Source: Bombilactobacillus bombi
GTDB taxonomy: Bacteria; Bacillota; Bacilli; Lactobacillales; Lactobacillaceae
Direction: 5' to 3'
Assembly: GCF_003522965.1 (NCBI RefSeq)
Contig: NZ_CP031513.1
Span: 868,001-932,000 of the forward strand
Length of the DNA stretch: 64,000 bases
Of the stretch, positions 37,076-47,589 are shown in pieces. A program made the translations under genes and the position numbers. Every line of letters begins with the position of its first letter. The stretch's first letter is position 1. Under the pieces are notes generated by a model. The model did no database searches and was not told the origin of the DNA. It saw only the letters and a list, made by a program, of their open reading frames with translations.

Positions 37076-37834
37076 TTATCCAAACCGACCACTAATATAA
37101 TCTTCAGTCTTTTGCTGATGAGGATTCAAGAAGATTTTTTTAGTTTGATCCATTTCGATTAATTCGCCTTGATAAAAAAAGGCAGTCTGATCAGAAATAC
37201 GTGATGCTTGATGCATACTATGAGTTACAATGACAATCGTATACTGTTCTCTTAACTCTAATAACATATTCTCAATTTTTGTAGCTGAGATAGGATCTAA
37301 GGCTGAAGTTGGTTCATCTAACAAAATCACCTCAGGCTTAACGGCTAACACCCGCGCAATGCAAACACGCTGCTGTTGACCACCCGACAGCGCCAAAGCA
37401 CTTTGGTCTAGTTTATCTTTGACGTCATCCCAAACTGCTGCTTGCCGCAAACTTGTTTCTACGGCTTCATCTAAAACTTCTCTTTGTCTGACTCCTGCAA
37501 TTTTTAAACCATAAACTACATTATCATAAATCGAAAAGGGAAAGGGATTAGGTTGTTGAAATACCATACCCACACGTTTGCGGAGCTGAACGGTGTCCAT
37601 TGCTGGTGCGTACATATTCTGTCCTTCAAGAGCAATATTACCCGTAATTGTTACATTGTCAATTAAATCATTCATCCGATTCAAACACCGTAAAAATGTC
37701 GATTTACCACAACCAGATGGACCAATCATGGCGGTAATTTCATCACGCTTAATATCCATTGTAATACCTTTAAGTGCTTCTTTATGACCATAAAACAAAT
37801 GGACATCTTGTGCTGTTATGATTGCATCTGTCAT
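37076..37834 (-). CDS. pstB: Phosphate ABC transporter ATP-binding protein (copy 1)
   Basis: 252 aa. Walker [11 protein letters not shown], signature [10 protein letters not shown], Walker [13 protein letters not shown], ends EDYISGRFG as PstB does. ATG at 37834 chosen: AGGAG is 8 nt away, whereas the GTG six bases upstream is too close. A second pstB precedes it; tandem pstB genes are common in lactobacilli. Confidence 0.95.
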   Translation of the reverse strand: MTDAIITAQDVHLFYGHKEALKGITMDIKRDEITAMIGPSGCGKSTFLRCLNRMNDLIDNVTITGNIALEGQNMYAPAMDTVQLRKRVGMVFQQPNPFPFSIYDNVVYGLKIAGVRQREVLDEAVETSLRQAAVWDDVKDKLDQSALALSGGQQQRVCIARVLAVKPEVILLDEPTSALDPISATKIENMLLELREQYTIVIVTHSMHQASRISDQTAFFYQGELIEMDQTKKIFLNPHQQKTEDYISGRFG

Positions 37835-37845
37835 CTTCACTACTC

Positions 37846-38646
37846 CTAACCAAAATGTCCAGAAACATAATCTTCCGTTAATTGAACTTGCGGTCGAGTA
37901 AATATTCGACGCGTTTGATCATATTCAATTAATTGACCCTGATGGAAAAAAGCTGTGTAATCACTAACTCTAGCAGCTTGTTGCATATTGTGGGTCACAA
38001 TAATGATTGTATATTGTTTTTTTAAATCTTGCATAGTTTGTTCAATATTAGCTGTGGAAATTGGATCTAACGCACTAGCAGGCTCATCCATTAACAAAAT
38101 ATCAGGTTCTAAAGCTAAAGCCCTCGCAATACATAATCTTTGTTGTTGACCACCAGACAAAGCCAGCGCACTTTTATTCAGATCATCTTTCACCTGTTCC
38201 CACAATGAGGCCTGCTTTAAAGTAGTTTCTACAATTGCAGCTAATTTTTTAGCATCATGCAAACCGCGTTGCTCCAACGCAAAGGTGATATTTTCACGAA
38301 TAGATTTAGAAAATGGATTGGGACGTTGGAAAACCATCCCAATATGCTTACGTACTTCATAAACGTCTACTTGAGAAGTATTAATATCAACATCGCGATA
38401 CATTATTTTGCCGGTTACTTGCGCTCCAGCAACTGTATCATTCATGCGATTTAAACTGCGTAAATAAGTTGATTTGCCTGAGCCAGAAGCACCAATTAGA
38501 GAAGTAATCTTGTACCGCTCAAACTGCAGACTCACCCCATGTAATGCCTCATGGCTACCATAACTGACGCGCAAATCATCGGTTGATAATGCTATTTCAT
38601 GTTGTCTTTCGTCTAATATCCGTGTAAAGCTAGCTTTTTTTGTCAT
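37846..38646 (-). CDS. pstB: Phosphate ABC transporter ATP-binding protein (copy 2)
   Basis: 266 aa. Walker [11 protein letters not shown], signature [10 protein letters not shown], Walker [13 protein letters not shown], ends EDYVSGHFG. The N-terminus has a longer extension than copy 1. The ATG at 38646 is favoured over a GTG that overlaps the pstA stop, because AGGTG stands at better distance. Forms the ATPase of PstCA, alone or with copy 1. Confidence 0.94.
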   Translation of the reverse strand: MTKKASFTRILDERQHEIALSTDDLRVSYGSHEALHGVSLQFERYKITSLIGASGSGKSTYLRSLNRMNDTVAGAQVTGKIMYRDVDINTSQVDVYEVRKHIGMVFQRPNPFSKSIRENITFALEQRGLHDAKKLAAIVETTLKQASLWEQVKDDLNKSALALSGGQQQRLCIARALALEPDILLMDEPASALDPISTANIEQTMQDLKKQYTIIIVTHNMQQAARVSDYTAFFHQGQLIEYDQTRRIFTRPQVQLTEDYVSGHFG

Positions 38647-38650
38647 TAGA

Positions 38651-39535
38651 TTATTCACCTGTCAGATGTTTGTATAATTTGCCACCCAGATAGCGTGCTA
38701 ACAAATTAAAAATTAAAACTACTGCTACTAATACTAGTGAAGAACCGGCAGACACTGCACTAGCATCTGGAATCAAACCTTCTGAATTAACTTTCCAAAT
38801 ATGAACCGCTAACGTTTCTGCTGGCCGCATAAAATTCAAAGGCGAAGTTAAACTAAAAACATTCCAATTAGTAAAGTCAAGTGGTGGTGCACTTTGACCC
38901 GCAGTATAAATCAAAGCCGCTGCCTCGCCAAAAACTCTCCCAGCAGCCAAAATAATGCCCGTAATAATTCCTGGCAAGCATTCTGGAATAATCACATGAA
39001 TAACAGTTTCCCAACGTGATAGCCCCAAGGCAAGTCCTGCTTCTCTTTGACTTAATGATACAGTTTGTAACGCGTCAGTAATGCTGCGAACCAATAAGGG
39101 TAGATTAAAAATAGTAAGTGTTAATGCACCCGATAAAATCGAAAAACTTAAGTGAAAGTTTACTACAAATACTAAAAAGCCAAATAATCCCACCACAATA
39201 GATGGTAAAGAACTTAAAACTTCAATAGCTGAACTAATCAAGTTAGCCAATTTTTGATTAGTTGTATATTCTGATAGATAAATGGCAATTCCAAGAGCTA
39301 AAGGAATCGAAACTAACATTGACAAAATTAGTAGATATAATGAATTAAATAATTGAGCGCCAATACCACCACCAGCTTGGAAACTTTTAGCAGCACTAGT
39401 TAAAAATTTCCAACTAAGATGGGGAATGCCAGCAACAAAAATATAAATGAGTAATGCTGCTAAAATTACAACAATTACTCCTGACATGAAATAAATGACC
39501 CCAGTCATTAAGTGATCAATTTTTTTTGCTTTCAC
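38651..39535 (-). CDS. pstA: Phosphate ABC transporter permease PstA
   Basis: 294 aa, six membrane helices. The binding-protein-dependent permease loop (EAGLALGLSRWETVIHVIIP) couples to PstB. Start is GTG overlapping the pstC stop by one base (TAGTG), so translation is coupled. Confidence 0.94.
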   Translation of the reverse strand: MKAKKIDHLMTGVIYFMSGVIVVILAALLIYIFVAGIPHLSWKFLTSAAKSFQAGGGIGAQLFNSLYLLILSMLVSIPLALGIAIYLSEYTTNQKLANLISSAIEVLSSLPSIVVGLFGFLVFVVNFHLSFSILSGALTLTIFNLPLLVRSITDALQTVSLSQREAGLALGLSRWETVIHVIIPECLPGIITGIILAAGRVFGEAAALIYTAGQSAPPLDFTNWNVFSLTSPLNFMRPAETLAVHIWKVNSEGLIPDASAVSAGSSLVLVAVVLIFNLLARYLGGKLYKHLTGE

Positions 39536-40452
39536 TACAGTTCACCTCGTTTAGCCAAATATTTAATGACAATATTAAATAGAAGTGACATTATCAATAA
39601 TAATAAGGCTAGTGTCCATAAAGCATTATTGGCACTGGTTCCCATAACTGTATTACCCATATTCATTGTTAAAACACTGGTCAAAGTCGTTGCCGGTGAA
39701 GCTAAACTGCTAGGCATGAGTGCTGCATTTCCAATCACCATTTGAACAGCTAAGGCTTCCCCAAAGGCTCGCGACATCCCAAATATTATCGCCGTCATTA
39801 ATCCCGGAGCTGCTGCTCTTAGAACAACCTTATAGATGGTTTGCCAGCGTGTAGCCCCTAATGCCAAAGAAGCCTCACGATAATGACGCGGCACCGCCTT
39901 TAAAGCGTCCACAGCCATCGAAGTAATAGTTGGTAAAATCATTACTAATAATACCAAGGTTCCAGCCAAAATTCCAAAACCACTACCACCAAAAAGTTTC
40001 TGTACAGCAGGCACAATTACTGCCAATCCAATAAAACCATAAACGACTGAAGGAATCCCAACCAATAATTCAATTACTGGTTGTAAAATTTTATTCCCTC
40101 GCTTAGGTGAAATTTCAGTCATAAAAATAGCTGCGGCCAATGAAAATGGTGTAGCCAAAACAACCGCTAATAGTGTTACAGCAAAGGAACCCACAATCAT
40201 TGGCAAAGCTCCAATTATGGGCCGATGATGGATGTTGGTTTGATCAGGCGCCCAAGTAGTTTTGGTGAAAAAATCTACTAAACTCCCATGATCTTGTACA
40301 AAAATTGCAATCCCTTTAGTTGCAATAAAACCAAAGATGGCTAACACTAATAAAATAATTAATAACGTACAAAATTGCGTTAATAAACGGCCACGAGTTT
40401 CAATTTTGGCTGATAGTGAACGTTGTTTTAAACTTTTAGCAATTGGATCCAT
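39535..40452 (-). CDS. pstC: Phosphate ABC transporter permease PstC
   Basis: 305 aa, six helices with the coupling loop EASLALGATRWQTIYKVVL. The start is set at the ATG one base after the pstS stop (reading MDPIAKSLKQ). A longer in-frame extension would lie inside pstS and is not believable. Confidence 0.94.
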   Translation of the reverse strand: MDPIAKSLKQRSLSAKIETRGRLLTQFCTLLIILLVLAIFGFIATKGIAIFVQDHGSLVDFFTKTTWAPDQTNIHHRPIIGALPMIVGSFAVTLLAVVLATPFSLAAAIFMTEISPKRGNKILQPVIELLVGIPSVVYGFIGLAVIVPAVQKLFGGSGFGILAGTLVLLVMILPTITSMAVDALKAVPRHYREASLALGATRWQTIYKVVLRAAAPGLMTAIIFGMSRAFGEALAVQMVIGNAALMPSSLASPATTLTSVLTMNMGNTVMGTSANNALWTLALLLLIMSLLFNIVIKYLAKRGEL

Positions 40453-40453
40453 T

Positions 40454-41317
40454 TTAGTCACGCACCTTAATTCTGGTTGTTTTTCCTGTAGCATCTTGCT
40501 GATAATGCATTTGTTTAATTGGAATATAGTGCATTTGACGCACTTCGTGCTTTTGAAAATTATCACTTAAAATATAATCAATTAGTTGTTTAGTCTCATT
40601 ATTAGCATTCTTAGTTGTATACATATGCTCATAAGACCAAATGGGCCAAGTATTATTGGTCACGCTTGCTACTGATAATTTAACTCCATTTATTTTCAAA
40701 GCTGGTGTTTCCTTGGTCAAATATGGCCAAGCTACATAACTAATCGCTCCAGGTGTATTCTTAACAATTTGGCGGACCATCCCACTAGAATCTTGTTCAG
40801 AAGATTTTTTAGATGGTCGTCCTTGCATCACTTGTTGTTCAAATATTGTTCTCGTTCCGCTTCCTTGAGCCCGGTTAACTAACGTAATTGCTAAATTGGG
40901 ACCACCCACTGCTTGCCAATTATCAATTTTGCCCATAAAAATTGCTTGTAATTGCTGTAAAGTTAGGTTATCAACGCCTACTTTTTTATTAACAATCGGC
41001 ACAACTGCGACTACACAGACTCGATGATCTACCATGTTTGAAGCTTGGATACCCTTTTTTTGCTCTGCAAAGACGTCCGAGTTCCCAATCTGAACAGCTT
41101 GTTGTTGAACTTGAGAAAGTCCCGTGCCGCTACCTCCACCTTGTACATTAATGTACGCTTGAGAATTTTGTTTGCTGAATTGCTCACCAGCTGCTTCTAC
41201 TAATGGCTGCAATGCTGAAGATCCTACAGCAGTTACTGTTTGTTGTTTAGTTTGTGAACAACCCGTCACAGTTAACAAAACTACTCCCAAAAGAAACAAT
41301 TTGGGGAATCTTTTCAT
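40454..41317 (-). CDS. pstS: Phosphate-binding lipoprotein PstS
   Basis: 287 aa. Signal peptide with lipobox VTGC at residue 20, then the PBP-like fold with phosphate-contact segments AVGSSALQPLVE, GGGSGTGLSQV and the conserved loop NRAQGSGTRTIFE. First gene of the transporter block. It stands 77 nt after the kinase gene with no clear terminator between, so it may be transcribed from the kinase promoter or its own. Confidence 0.95.
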   Translation of the reverse strand: MKRFPKLFLLGVVLLTVTGCSQTKQQTVTAVGSSALQPLVEAAGEQFSKQNSQAYINVQGGGSGTGLSQVQQQAVQIGNSDVFAEQKKGIQASNMVDHRVCVVAVVPIVNKKVGVDNLTLQQLQAIFMGKIDNWQAVGGPNLAITLVNRAQGSGTRTIFEQQVMQGRPSKKSSEQDSSGMVRQIVKNTPGAISYVAWPYLTKETPALKINGVKLSVASVTNNTWPIWSYEHMYTTKNANNETKQLIDYILSDNFQKHEVRQMHYIPIKQMHYQQDATGKTTRIKVRD

Positions 41318-41394
41318 ATCTTTCCTCCATCACCAGCATACCAAAATCTGGATTCTAGTAGTTAATTAAACTCATTTTTAATTATCTCATAATT

Positions 41395-43050
41395 TTATAA
41401 AGGTAGGTGTACATCAATAAGTGTCCCTTTATTAATTTGACTGGATAACTCAATGGTTCCGTTTAACGCTTGTACTGCTTCTTGGACAATTGCTAAACCT
41501 AAGCCTGTCCCTTGTTGGTGCTCTTTATCAACCCGATAAAAACGTTCAAAAACCTGTTTTTGATTTTTAGCGTCGATACCAATACCACTATCTTTAATTG
41601 TTATATTCAAATAATTTTCAATCTCATTATGATCCACTTTAATCAGCACTTGACCACCCACACGATTATACTTAACCGCATTACTAATTAAATTTTGGAA
41701 TATTTCCCATAATTCTTGTTGATATGAACTAACCCAACTATTTCCTTGCCATTGTCGTTCAATTTTTAAATGCAACTTATTAATTTGTTCTTGCTGTTGT
41801 TGTAAGGCCTTTTTTACTAATTCCATTGTATCAACTCGGTCAGGCAATAAATTCTCTTGATGATCTAATTTATTTAATGTGACAGTATCGTCCAATAATT
41901 CATCTAGACTTTGTGCTTGCATCCTAATTTGCTTCAAAATCTCATTATCTGAATTGGTTTGTTGCAATAATTGATCAACATTTTGAATAATGGCTGTAAC
42001 TGAAGGTTGTAATTTTTCACTTACGTTATCGATAAAATCTAATTGCTGTTGCTGTAATTGATGAATATTGGTTAAGTCATACAAAATAACAATTACTTGT
42101 TGTTCTAAATCTTCACTGCTATGGGCAATCCGAATAACATTAGCATCCACGTATCGATCTGAATCACCATATAATTGAATGTGCCGATGATGATTACGAT
42201 TTTTACGTAAAGTATGTTCAATCATCCGACTTAAAGCATAAGTTTGAATGTCATCAACAAAAGGATGTTTGTTTTCTGCAATTTGTTTACCTAACATAAT
42301 TGACAACATTTGATTATGCAACAAAACATTACCTTCAGCATCCAATAACATGACCCCTACTGGAAGATGTCCCATTAAACTTTGAAACCGCCGTTTTAAA
42401 ATGGAATTAGTTTCTACTTGCTGTTGATTGTGCTTATCTAACGCATTAACCGCATGAATCAAAGACGTATAAGGTGTATTTTCTTTGGTAATCAAAGATT
42501 CAGTTTGTTCATTAGCTTTAATTTGTTGCAATTTTTGTACAATTGCATGTAAATAGCGGCGTTGTTGCCGATAAGTAAAGTACTGAATAGCCATTATTAA
42601 CAACCATAAAACAAGATAAATCGCAGAAAATAACCCGACCAGATTAGAATGCTGCCAAACTGATTGATATTTTTTTACCATTACCCGCTGACGGTTATTA
42701 GTCGTAGAATCTAGTAAATATAATAAATAACGTTGTCCTCGAAAATGCTGTAAATAATAGGGATTAGTATTATCTAATTGATTTTGCTGCAAAACATCAT
42801 GCACTTGTTTTTGACGTGTAGTCTGTGGATGGTTTGAATCTGTAACAACTGTCAATTGATGATCGTCGGCCCAAGATGCTAGCGAACGCCGGTTAGTATC
42901 TTTTTTTAATACTTGATAATCATTTTTTAAAGCTGCTAGATGATTAATTTGATCTTGTTTGACAAATTGACTCAAAATAAAGAGACAAAAACTATAAATC
43001 AAAATACCCACCAAGGCAGTTATTATAATTGTTCGTCGTTGCCGGCGCAT
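41395..43050 (-). CDS. PhoR-like sensor kinase lacking the phosphoacceptor histidine
   Basis: 551 aa. Membrane helices near residues 8-28 and 139-160 flank an extracellular domain; a PAS domain (LPVGVMLLDAEGNVLLHN) follows. The dimerisation helix reads NVSEKLQPSVTAI, where functional kinases have NVSHELRTPLT-like sequence. The His is replaced by Glu345 and the next Pro-Leu by Ser-Val. The ATPase domain is intact: N-box NLISNAVKYN, G1 DSGIGID, F-box VFERFYRVD and G2 GTGLGLAI. It cannot autophosphorylate in the normal way. Position before pstS is that of phoR; no response regulator is next to it. Confidence 0.85.
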   Translation of the reverse strand: MRRQRRTIIITALVGILIYSFCLFILSQFVKQDQINHLAALKNDYQVLKKDTNRRSLASWADDHQLTVVTDSNHPQTTRQKQVHDVLQQNQLDNTNPYYLQHFRGQRYLLYLLDSTTNNRQRVMVKKYQSVWQHSNLVGLFSAIYLVLWLLIMAIQYFTYRQQRRYLHAIVQKLQQIKANEQTESLITKENTPYTSLIHAVNALDKHNQQQVETNSILKRRFQSLMGHLPVGVMLLDAEGNVLLHNQMLSIMLGKQIAENKHPFVDDIQTYALSRMIEHTLRKNRNHHRHIQLYGDSDRYVDANVIRIAHSSEDLEQQVIVILYDLTNIHQLQQQQLDFIDNVSEKLQPSVTAIIQNVDQLLQQTNSDNEILKQIRMQAQSLDELLDDTVTLNKLDHQENLLPDRVDTMELVKKALQQQQEQINKLHLKIERQWQGNSWVSSYQQELWEIFQNLISNAVKYNRVGGQVLIKVDHNEIENYLNITIKDSGIGIDAKNQKQVFERFYRVDKEHQQGTGLGLAIVQEAVQALNGTIELSSQINKGTLIDVHLPL

Positions 43051-43072
43051 AAGCTATTCCTCTTTTCTCGTT

Positions 43073-44192
43073 TTAATTGACATTACTTTGACTTAATTCC
43101 CATTGCAGATAGGAATAAATAAATGCATCCAAATCACCATCCATTACGGCTTGACCATTTCCGGTTTCATAATTAGTACGATGATCTTTGACCATTGTAT
43201 AAGGATGAAAAACATATGAACGAATTTGTGAACCCCAACCAATTGCAGATTGTTCACCCTTAATTTGAGCTTCGCGCTCCTTTTGAGCTGCTAGTTCACG
43301 TTGATAAAGTTTGGCGCGCAACATGTTCATTGCTGTTTGACGATTTTGTAATTGCGAACGCTGAGCTTGAGAACTAACTACAATTCCTGTAGGCAAATGA
43401 GTAATTCGAACAGCAGAAGAAGTTTTATTGATATGCTGCCCACCAGCACCACTAGAACGAAAAACATCAATTCGTAAATCATCAGGATTAATATCAACTT
43501 CAATACTATCATCAAGTTCAGGCATCACTTCAACTGAAGCAAACGAAGTATGGCGACGACCAGCTGCATCAAATGGAGAAATTCGAACTAAGCGATGTAC
43601 ACCACTTTCCGAACGCAATAAACCATAAGCATTATGTGCCTTAATCATCAAAGTTACACTTTTAATCCCTGCTTCTTCGCCAGCTTGATAATCTTCTACT
43701 TCAATTTGAAAATTATGCTGGGTGGCCCAACGTTCATACATGCGCAATAACATTGATCCCCAATCTTGGGATTCTGTGCCGCCAGCTCCCGGATGTATTT
43801 CTAAGATGGCATTGTTGGCATCATAAGGGCCACTTAATAATAGAGTGATTTCATATTGGTGTAGCTGCTGTTCTAATAATTGCAAATTTTCAGTTAGTTC
43901 GTGGCGTAATTGTTGATCACTATCATCTTCTTGTAGTAATTCTAAAGCCACCTCAGCATTTTCTTGTTGTTCCTGCAGCTTGATAAATGTATCATACTGA
44001 TCTTTCAATTGATTAGTTTCATTAATAATTTTTTGCGCTAATTGTTGCTGATTCCAAAAATCTGGCTGAGCCATCTTTTGTTCATTAATCGCAATACTTT
44101 CTTTTAGGCCATCTAAGTCAAAGAGACCCCCTAAATTGATTAATTTTGGCCGCAGATTGTTCTAATTTGTTTTTAAATTCTGCAATTTCCAT
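43073..44192 (-). CDS. prfB: Peptide chain release factor 2 (programmed +1 frameshift)
   Basis: Recognises UGA and UAA stops. The first 24 codons from the ATG at 44192 (MEIAEFKNKLEQ start) end at an in-frame TGA (44118-44120). The site reads AGGGGG, three bases, then CTTTGAC, the universal prfB frameshift signal with an internal Shine-Dalgarno. After the +1 shift the protein continues to 43073, about 365 aa in total. GGAG stands 7 nt before the start. The catalytic GGQ is in SSGAGGQHINKT, and the anticodon-mimic SPF in RISPFDAAG. Confidence 0.95.
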
Positions 44193-44216
44193 TTTCATTC
44201 TCCATCTTATTAAAAT

Positions 44217-44257
44217 TCTAAAAAAGAGGACCGTGACAAAATATTTATCACAGTCCT
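44217..44257 (-). terminator. Terminator between secA and prfB
   Basis: Minus strand AGGACTGTGA pairs with TCACGGTCCT and is followed by CTTTTTTAG. It is 117 nt downstream of secA; a second 9-bp hairpin (ATTGTTGCT/AGCAACAAT, about 44,310-44,353) lies between. Confidence 0.8.
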
Positions 44258-44373
44258 TCCCAATGTCATTTCAATTTTTACAAAATATTCGTAGAAAAAT
44301 TCAGCTTAATTGTTGCTACAAAGCAGGACTCAACTTACATTAAGCAACAATAAATCACTTTTTACCAAGTAAT

Positions 44374-46734
44374 TTATCTTTGAACATTTTGGCGAATTTC
44401 TGCTTTCATAAATAGACGTGTCACATCATATTCAATGTCTGCAATCATTTGTTCAAACATTCTGAATCCTTCTTCTTGATACTCAACCAATGGATTCATT
44501 TGTCCATAACCACGTAATCCAATAGATTGACGTAATTGATCCATTTCATCAATATGATTGGTCCAATGTTCATCCACAACTCGTAAAATAACAACTTTTT
44601 CAAATTCCAGCATTTGTTCATCATTTTGTAATTGTTGTTGCTTTTGGTGGTAATTATCTAAAGCAAAGTCATCTAACAATTGATATATTTCTGCTTGAGA
44701 CTTGCCATCTAAATCCTTACGTTGCAACTGTTTCGGACTAATCATTGCAGTAATAGCAAAGTCATAAATACCATCTAAATCCCAATTTTTAGAATCACCA
44801 TTAGTCCGCGAATCAACTTGGCTGCGAATTGTCCGCTTAATCATATCTAATAAGATTTTTTCTAGACTCTGCTTTTCTGTAATAACTTGCATACGTTGCT
44901 TATAAATAACTTCCCGTTGTTCACGCATAACGTCATCATACTGCAAGGTATTCTTCCGCGTATCATAGTTATTTCCTTCAACCCGCTTTTGGGCAGATTC
45001 AACTTGCCGGCTCAGCATCCGACTTTGAATCACTGTATCTTCGTCATAGGCTTTAGTATTTTCTAGCCACTTTTTGGCTCTTTCAGAACCAAAACGCTTC
45101 ATTAAATCGTCTTCTAACGACATATAGAAAATGGTTTCCCCAGGGTCACCTTGCCGTCCTGAACGTCCACGCAACTGGTTATCAATCCGCCGAGATTCAT
45201 GGCGCTCAGTACCAATAACACATAATCCGCCCAATTCTCTAACACCAGGTCCTAATTTGATATCTGTCCCACGACCAGCCATATTAGTAGCAATAGTCAC
45301 AGCGCCCCGCTGGCCGGCTTTGGCAATGATTTCAGCTTCTTTGGCATGATTTTTAGCATTTAAGACTGCATGAGGGATATGCTCTTCATCTAAACGTTGC
45401 GATAGATATTCTGATGTTTCAACGGCCACTGTACCAACCAAAATTGGCTGTCCCTTAGCATGACGCTGTTTAATATCTTCTACAACAGCTTTAAACTTAC
45501 TTTTGATAGTCAAATAGAGCATATCAGGATGATCAACTCGAGCAATAGGCTTGTTCGTTGGAATCGTAATAACTTCCATGTTGTAAATTTCCCGAAATTC
45601 TTCTTCTTCGGTTTTAGCCGTTCCTGTCATTCCGGATAACTTATCATACATTCTAAAGAAGTTTTGATAAGTTATGTTAGCCATGGTTTTGGTTTCATCC
45701 TGAATTGGTACGCCTTCTTTGGCTTCAATTGCTTGATGTAAGCCATCAGAAAAGCGCCGACCTTCCATTACCCGTCCAGTAAAGGAATCAACAATCATAA
45801 TTTTTTTGTCAGTAACCACATAATCTTTATCTTTATCCATTATATAGTTAGCTCTTAAAGCTTGATCAATATGATGGTTTAACAATGTATTATCGATATC
45901 ATAGAGATTTTTTAAACCAAAAGTTTTTTCACCTTTACGAATTCCACTTTCGGTTAAACCAATAGTTTTTGTTGGCCAATCGATTTTATAATCGTCAGGT
46001 ACTAAAGTTTTCACAAAATGATCAGCACGCAGATAAAGTGCTGTAGATTGTTCTGCTTGTCCTGAAATAATTAACGGTGTTCGCGCTTCATCAATCAAAA
46101 TCGAATCAACTTCATCGACAATCGCATAATTTAATGGCCGTTGAACCATTTGTTCTTGATAAACCACCATATTATCACGTAAATAATCAAACCCTAATTC
46201 ACTGTTCGTTGAATAAGTAATATCACAGTTATAAGCTTCGCGTTTTTCATCAGGACTCTTAGAATTTAAATTCAATCCTACTGATAGTCCCAACCAATTA
46301 TACAAACGCCCCATTTCAGTAGCATCACGTTGTGACAAGTACTCATTGACCGTTACTACGTGTACACCTTTACCAGTCAAAGCATTCAAATATACTGGTA
46401 AGGTAGCTGTTAATGTCTTACCTTCACCAGTTTTCATTTCAGCAATATTACCTTCGTGTAAAGTAATACCACCAATTATCTGAACATAAAAAGGGTATAA
46501 ACCTAATACGCGCTTAGCACCCTCACGCGCAGTGGCAAAGGCCTCTGGCAAAATATCATCTAAGGTTTCTCCCTTTTGTAAACGTGCTTTAAATTCTGGC
46601 GTCTTCGCTTTTAAATCTTCATCTGAAAGTTGCGCATATTCATCTGCATAGGCTGTTACTTTATCGGCTATTTTGCCCATGCGCTTGACTTCGCGCTTAT
46701 CACTTTCAACCCATTTTTTAATTGGATTTCCCAT
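44374..46734 (-). CDS. secA: Preprotein translocase ATPase SecA
   Basis: 786 aa motor for Sec export. Walker [15 protein letters not shown] near residue 100, [13 protein letters not shown], the helicase motif [10 protein letters not shown] and the scaffold domain are all present. It ends at QNVQR without the C-terminal zinc-binding tail (CXCX8CH), as in many lactobacilli. Single gene with terminator behind. Confidence 0.97.
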   Translation of the reverse strand: MGNPIKKWVESDKREVKRMGKIADKVTAYADEYAQLSDEDLKAKTPEFKARLQKGETLDDILPEAFATAREGAKRVLGLYPFYVQIIGGITLHEGNIAEMKTGEGKTLTATLPVYLNALTGKGVHVVTVNEYLSQRDATEMGRLYNWLGLSVGLNLNSKSPDEKREAYNCDITYSTNSELGFDYLRDNMVVYQEQMVQRPLNYAIVDEVDSILIDEARTPLIISGQAEQSTALYLRADHFVKTLVPDDYKIDWPTKTIGLTESGIRKGEKTFGLKNLYDIDNTLLNHHIDQALRANYIMDKDKDYVVTDKKIMIVDSFTGRVMEGRRFSDGLHQAIEAKEGVPIQDETKTMANITYQNFFRMYDKLSGMTGTAKTEEEEFREIYNMEVITIPTNKPIARVDHPDMLYLTIKSKFKAVVEDIKQRHAKGQPILVGTVAVETSEYLSQRLDEEHIPHAVLNAKNHAKEAEIIAKAGQRGAVTIATNMAGRGTDIKLGPGVRELGGLCVIGTERHESRRIDNQLRGRSGRQGDPGETIFYMSLEDDLMKRFGSERAKKWLENTKAYDEDTVIQSRMLSRQVESAQKRVEGNNYDTRKNTLQYDDVMREQREVIYKQRMQVITEKQSLEKILLDMIKRTIRSQVDSRTNGDSKNWDLDGIYDFAITAMISPKQLQRKDLDGKSQAEIYQLLDDFALDNYHQKQQQLQNDEQMLEFEKVVILRVVDEHWTNHIDEMDQLRQSIGLRGYGQMNPLVEYQEEGFRMFEQMIADIEYDVTRLFMKAEIRQNVQR

Positions 46735-46822
46735 TTATTTAAATCTCTCCTGTACTTTTACATATCTACAATATCTTATCATTTTACCACTAATAATTAA
46801 ACCAATATTAATTATTGGGTAG

Positions 46823-46862
46823 AAAAAAGTGGCTGGAACTTAATTATAATCGTTCCAACCAC
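46823..46862 (-). terminator. hpf terminator
   Basis: Minus strand GTGGTTGGAAC pairs with GTTCCAGCCAC (G-U allowed), T6 follows. Confidence 0.85.
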
Positions 46863-46876
46863 CAGATAATCTTAGA

Positions 46877-47425
46877 CTATTCTCCAGTTTCAATCAAACC
46901 ATATCGGCCATCATTGCGTTTATAAACAATGCTGGTGCCATTAGTTTTTGCATCTTCAAAAACAAAAAAGTTATGACCTAACATATCCATTTGTAAGACT
47001 GCTTCTTGAGCATCCATTGGTTTCAAAGAAACATGCTTAGTTCTAACAATAGCTAAATCGTCACTAGCTTCTGCTTCAGTGTCACTTGGTCCAACTAAAT
47101 TAAAGTCTTTAATTCCTTTTTCGCGTGACTTGCGATTAATTTTAGTTTTAAATTTCCGAATTTGGCGTTCTAATTTTTCAAATACAGCATCAATGCCCTT
47201 ATACATGTCAGGGTCAATTTTTTCTGCACGTAAGGTTAAATAAGGCATTGGAATCGTGACTTCTACTTTGGTACTTTTAGTGCCATATACCTTTAAATTG
47301 ACATGGGCAATTGGATTTTCAGTATCTTTAAAGTATTTATTTAAATTTCCCAGACGCTTTTCAATATAACTTCTAATAGCGTCAGTTACCTCAATATTTT
47401 CTCCGCGAACATTGATTTTTAACAT
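46877..47425 (-). CDS. hpf: Ribosome hibernation promoting factor (long form)
   Basis: 182 aa long-type HPF. The N-terminal S30AE domain (MLKINVRGENIEVT start) blocks the decoding centre, and a C-terminal dimerisation domain (about 125-182, LQMDMLGHNFFVFEDA) makes 100S ribosomes. Own promoter, 120-nt leader containing a hairpin, own terminator. Confidence 0.95.
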   Translation of the reverse strand: MLKINVRGENIEVTDAIRSYIEKRLGNLNKYFKDTENPIAHVNLKVYGTKSTKVEVTIPMPYLTLRAEKIDPDMYKGIDAVFEKLERQIRKFKTKINRKSREKGIKDFNLVGPSDTEAEASDDLAIVRTKHVSLKPMDAQEAVLQMDMLGHNFFVFEDAKTNGTSIVYKRNDGRYGLIETGE

Positions 47426-47550
47426 CAGAAACGCTCCTTTAAGGTTATTTGGAAATGAGACAAAGATTGATATTCAATAATTTAAATATCAATATAATCA
47501 TTCCCACTATTACCTATTAAAAATATTTTGTCCCAAATCCCCTTATCTGT

Positions 47551-47579
47551 ATTATAGATTTTTTTGTAATGAACAACAA
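47551..47579 (-). promoter_or_regulatory. hpf promoter
   Basis: TTGTTG (47574-47579), 17 nt, TATAAT (47551-47556) on the minus strand; start near 47,544. The leader can form a hairpin ATTGATATT/AATATCAAT. Confidence 0.7.
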
Positions 47580-47589
47580 CTATTAATTA

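Noticed and set aside
37076-38646. Tandem pstB genes as a recent duplication
   Set aside because: The two proteins differ clearly, and paired pstB genes are common in lactobacilli, so it is not unusual.
40453-40566. Longer N-terminus for pstC
   Set aside because: It would lie entirely inside pstS in another frame; the ATG one base after the pstS stop gives the normal PstC length.
44118-44120. In-frame TGA that could make prfB a pseudogene
   Set aside because: It sits in the universal prfB +1 frameshift site with the AGGGGG signal, so it is a normal autoregulatory element.
44146-44343. 65-aa plus-strand frame between prfB and secA
   Set aside because: Overlaps the prfB start and the secA-side terminator on the opposite strand; no ribosome site or similarity.
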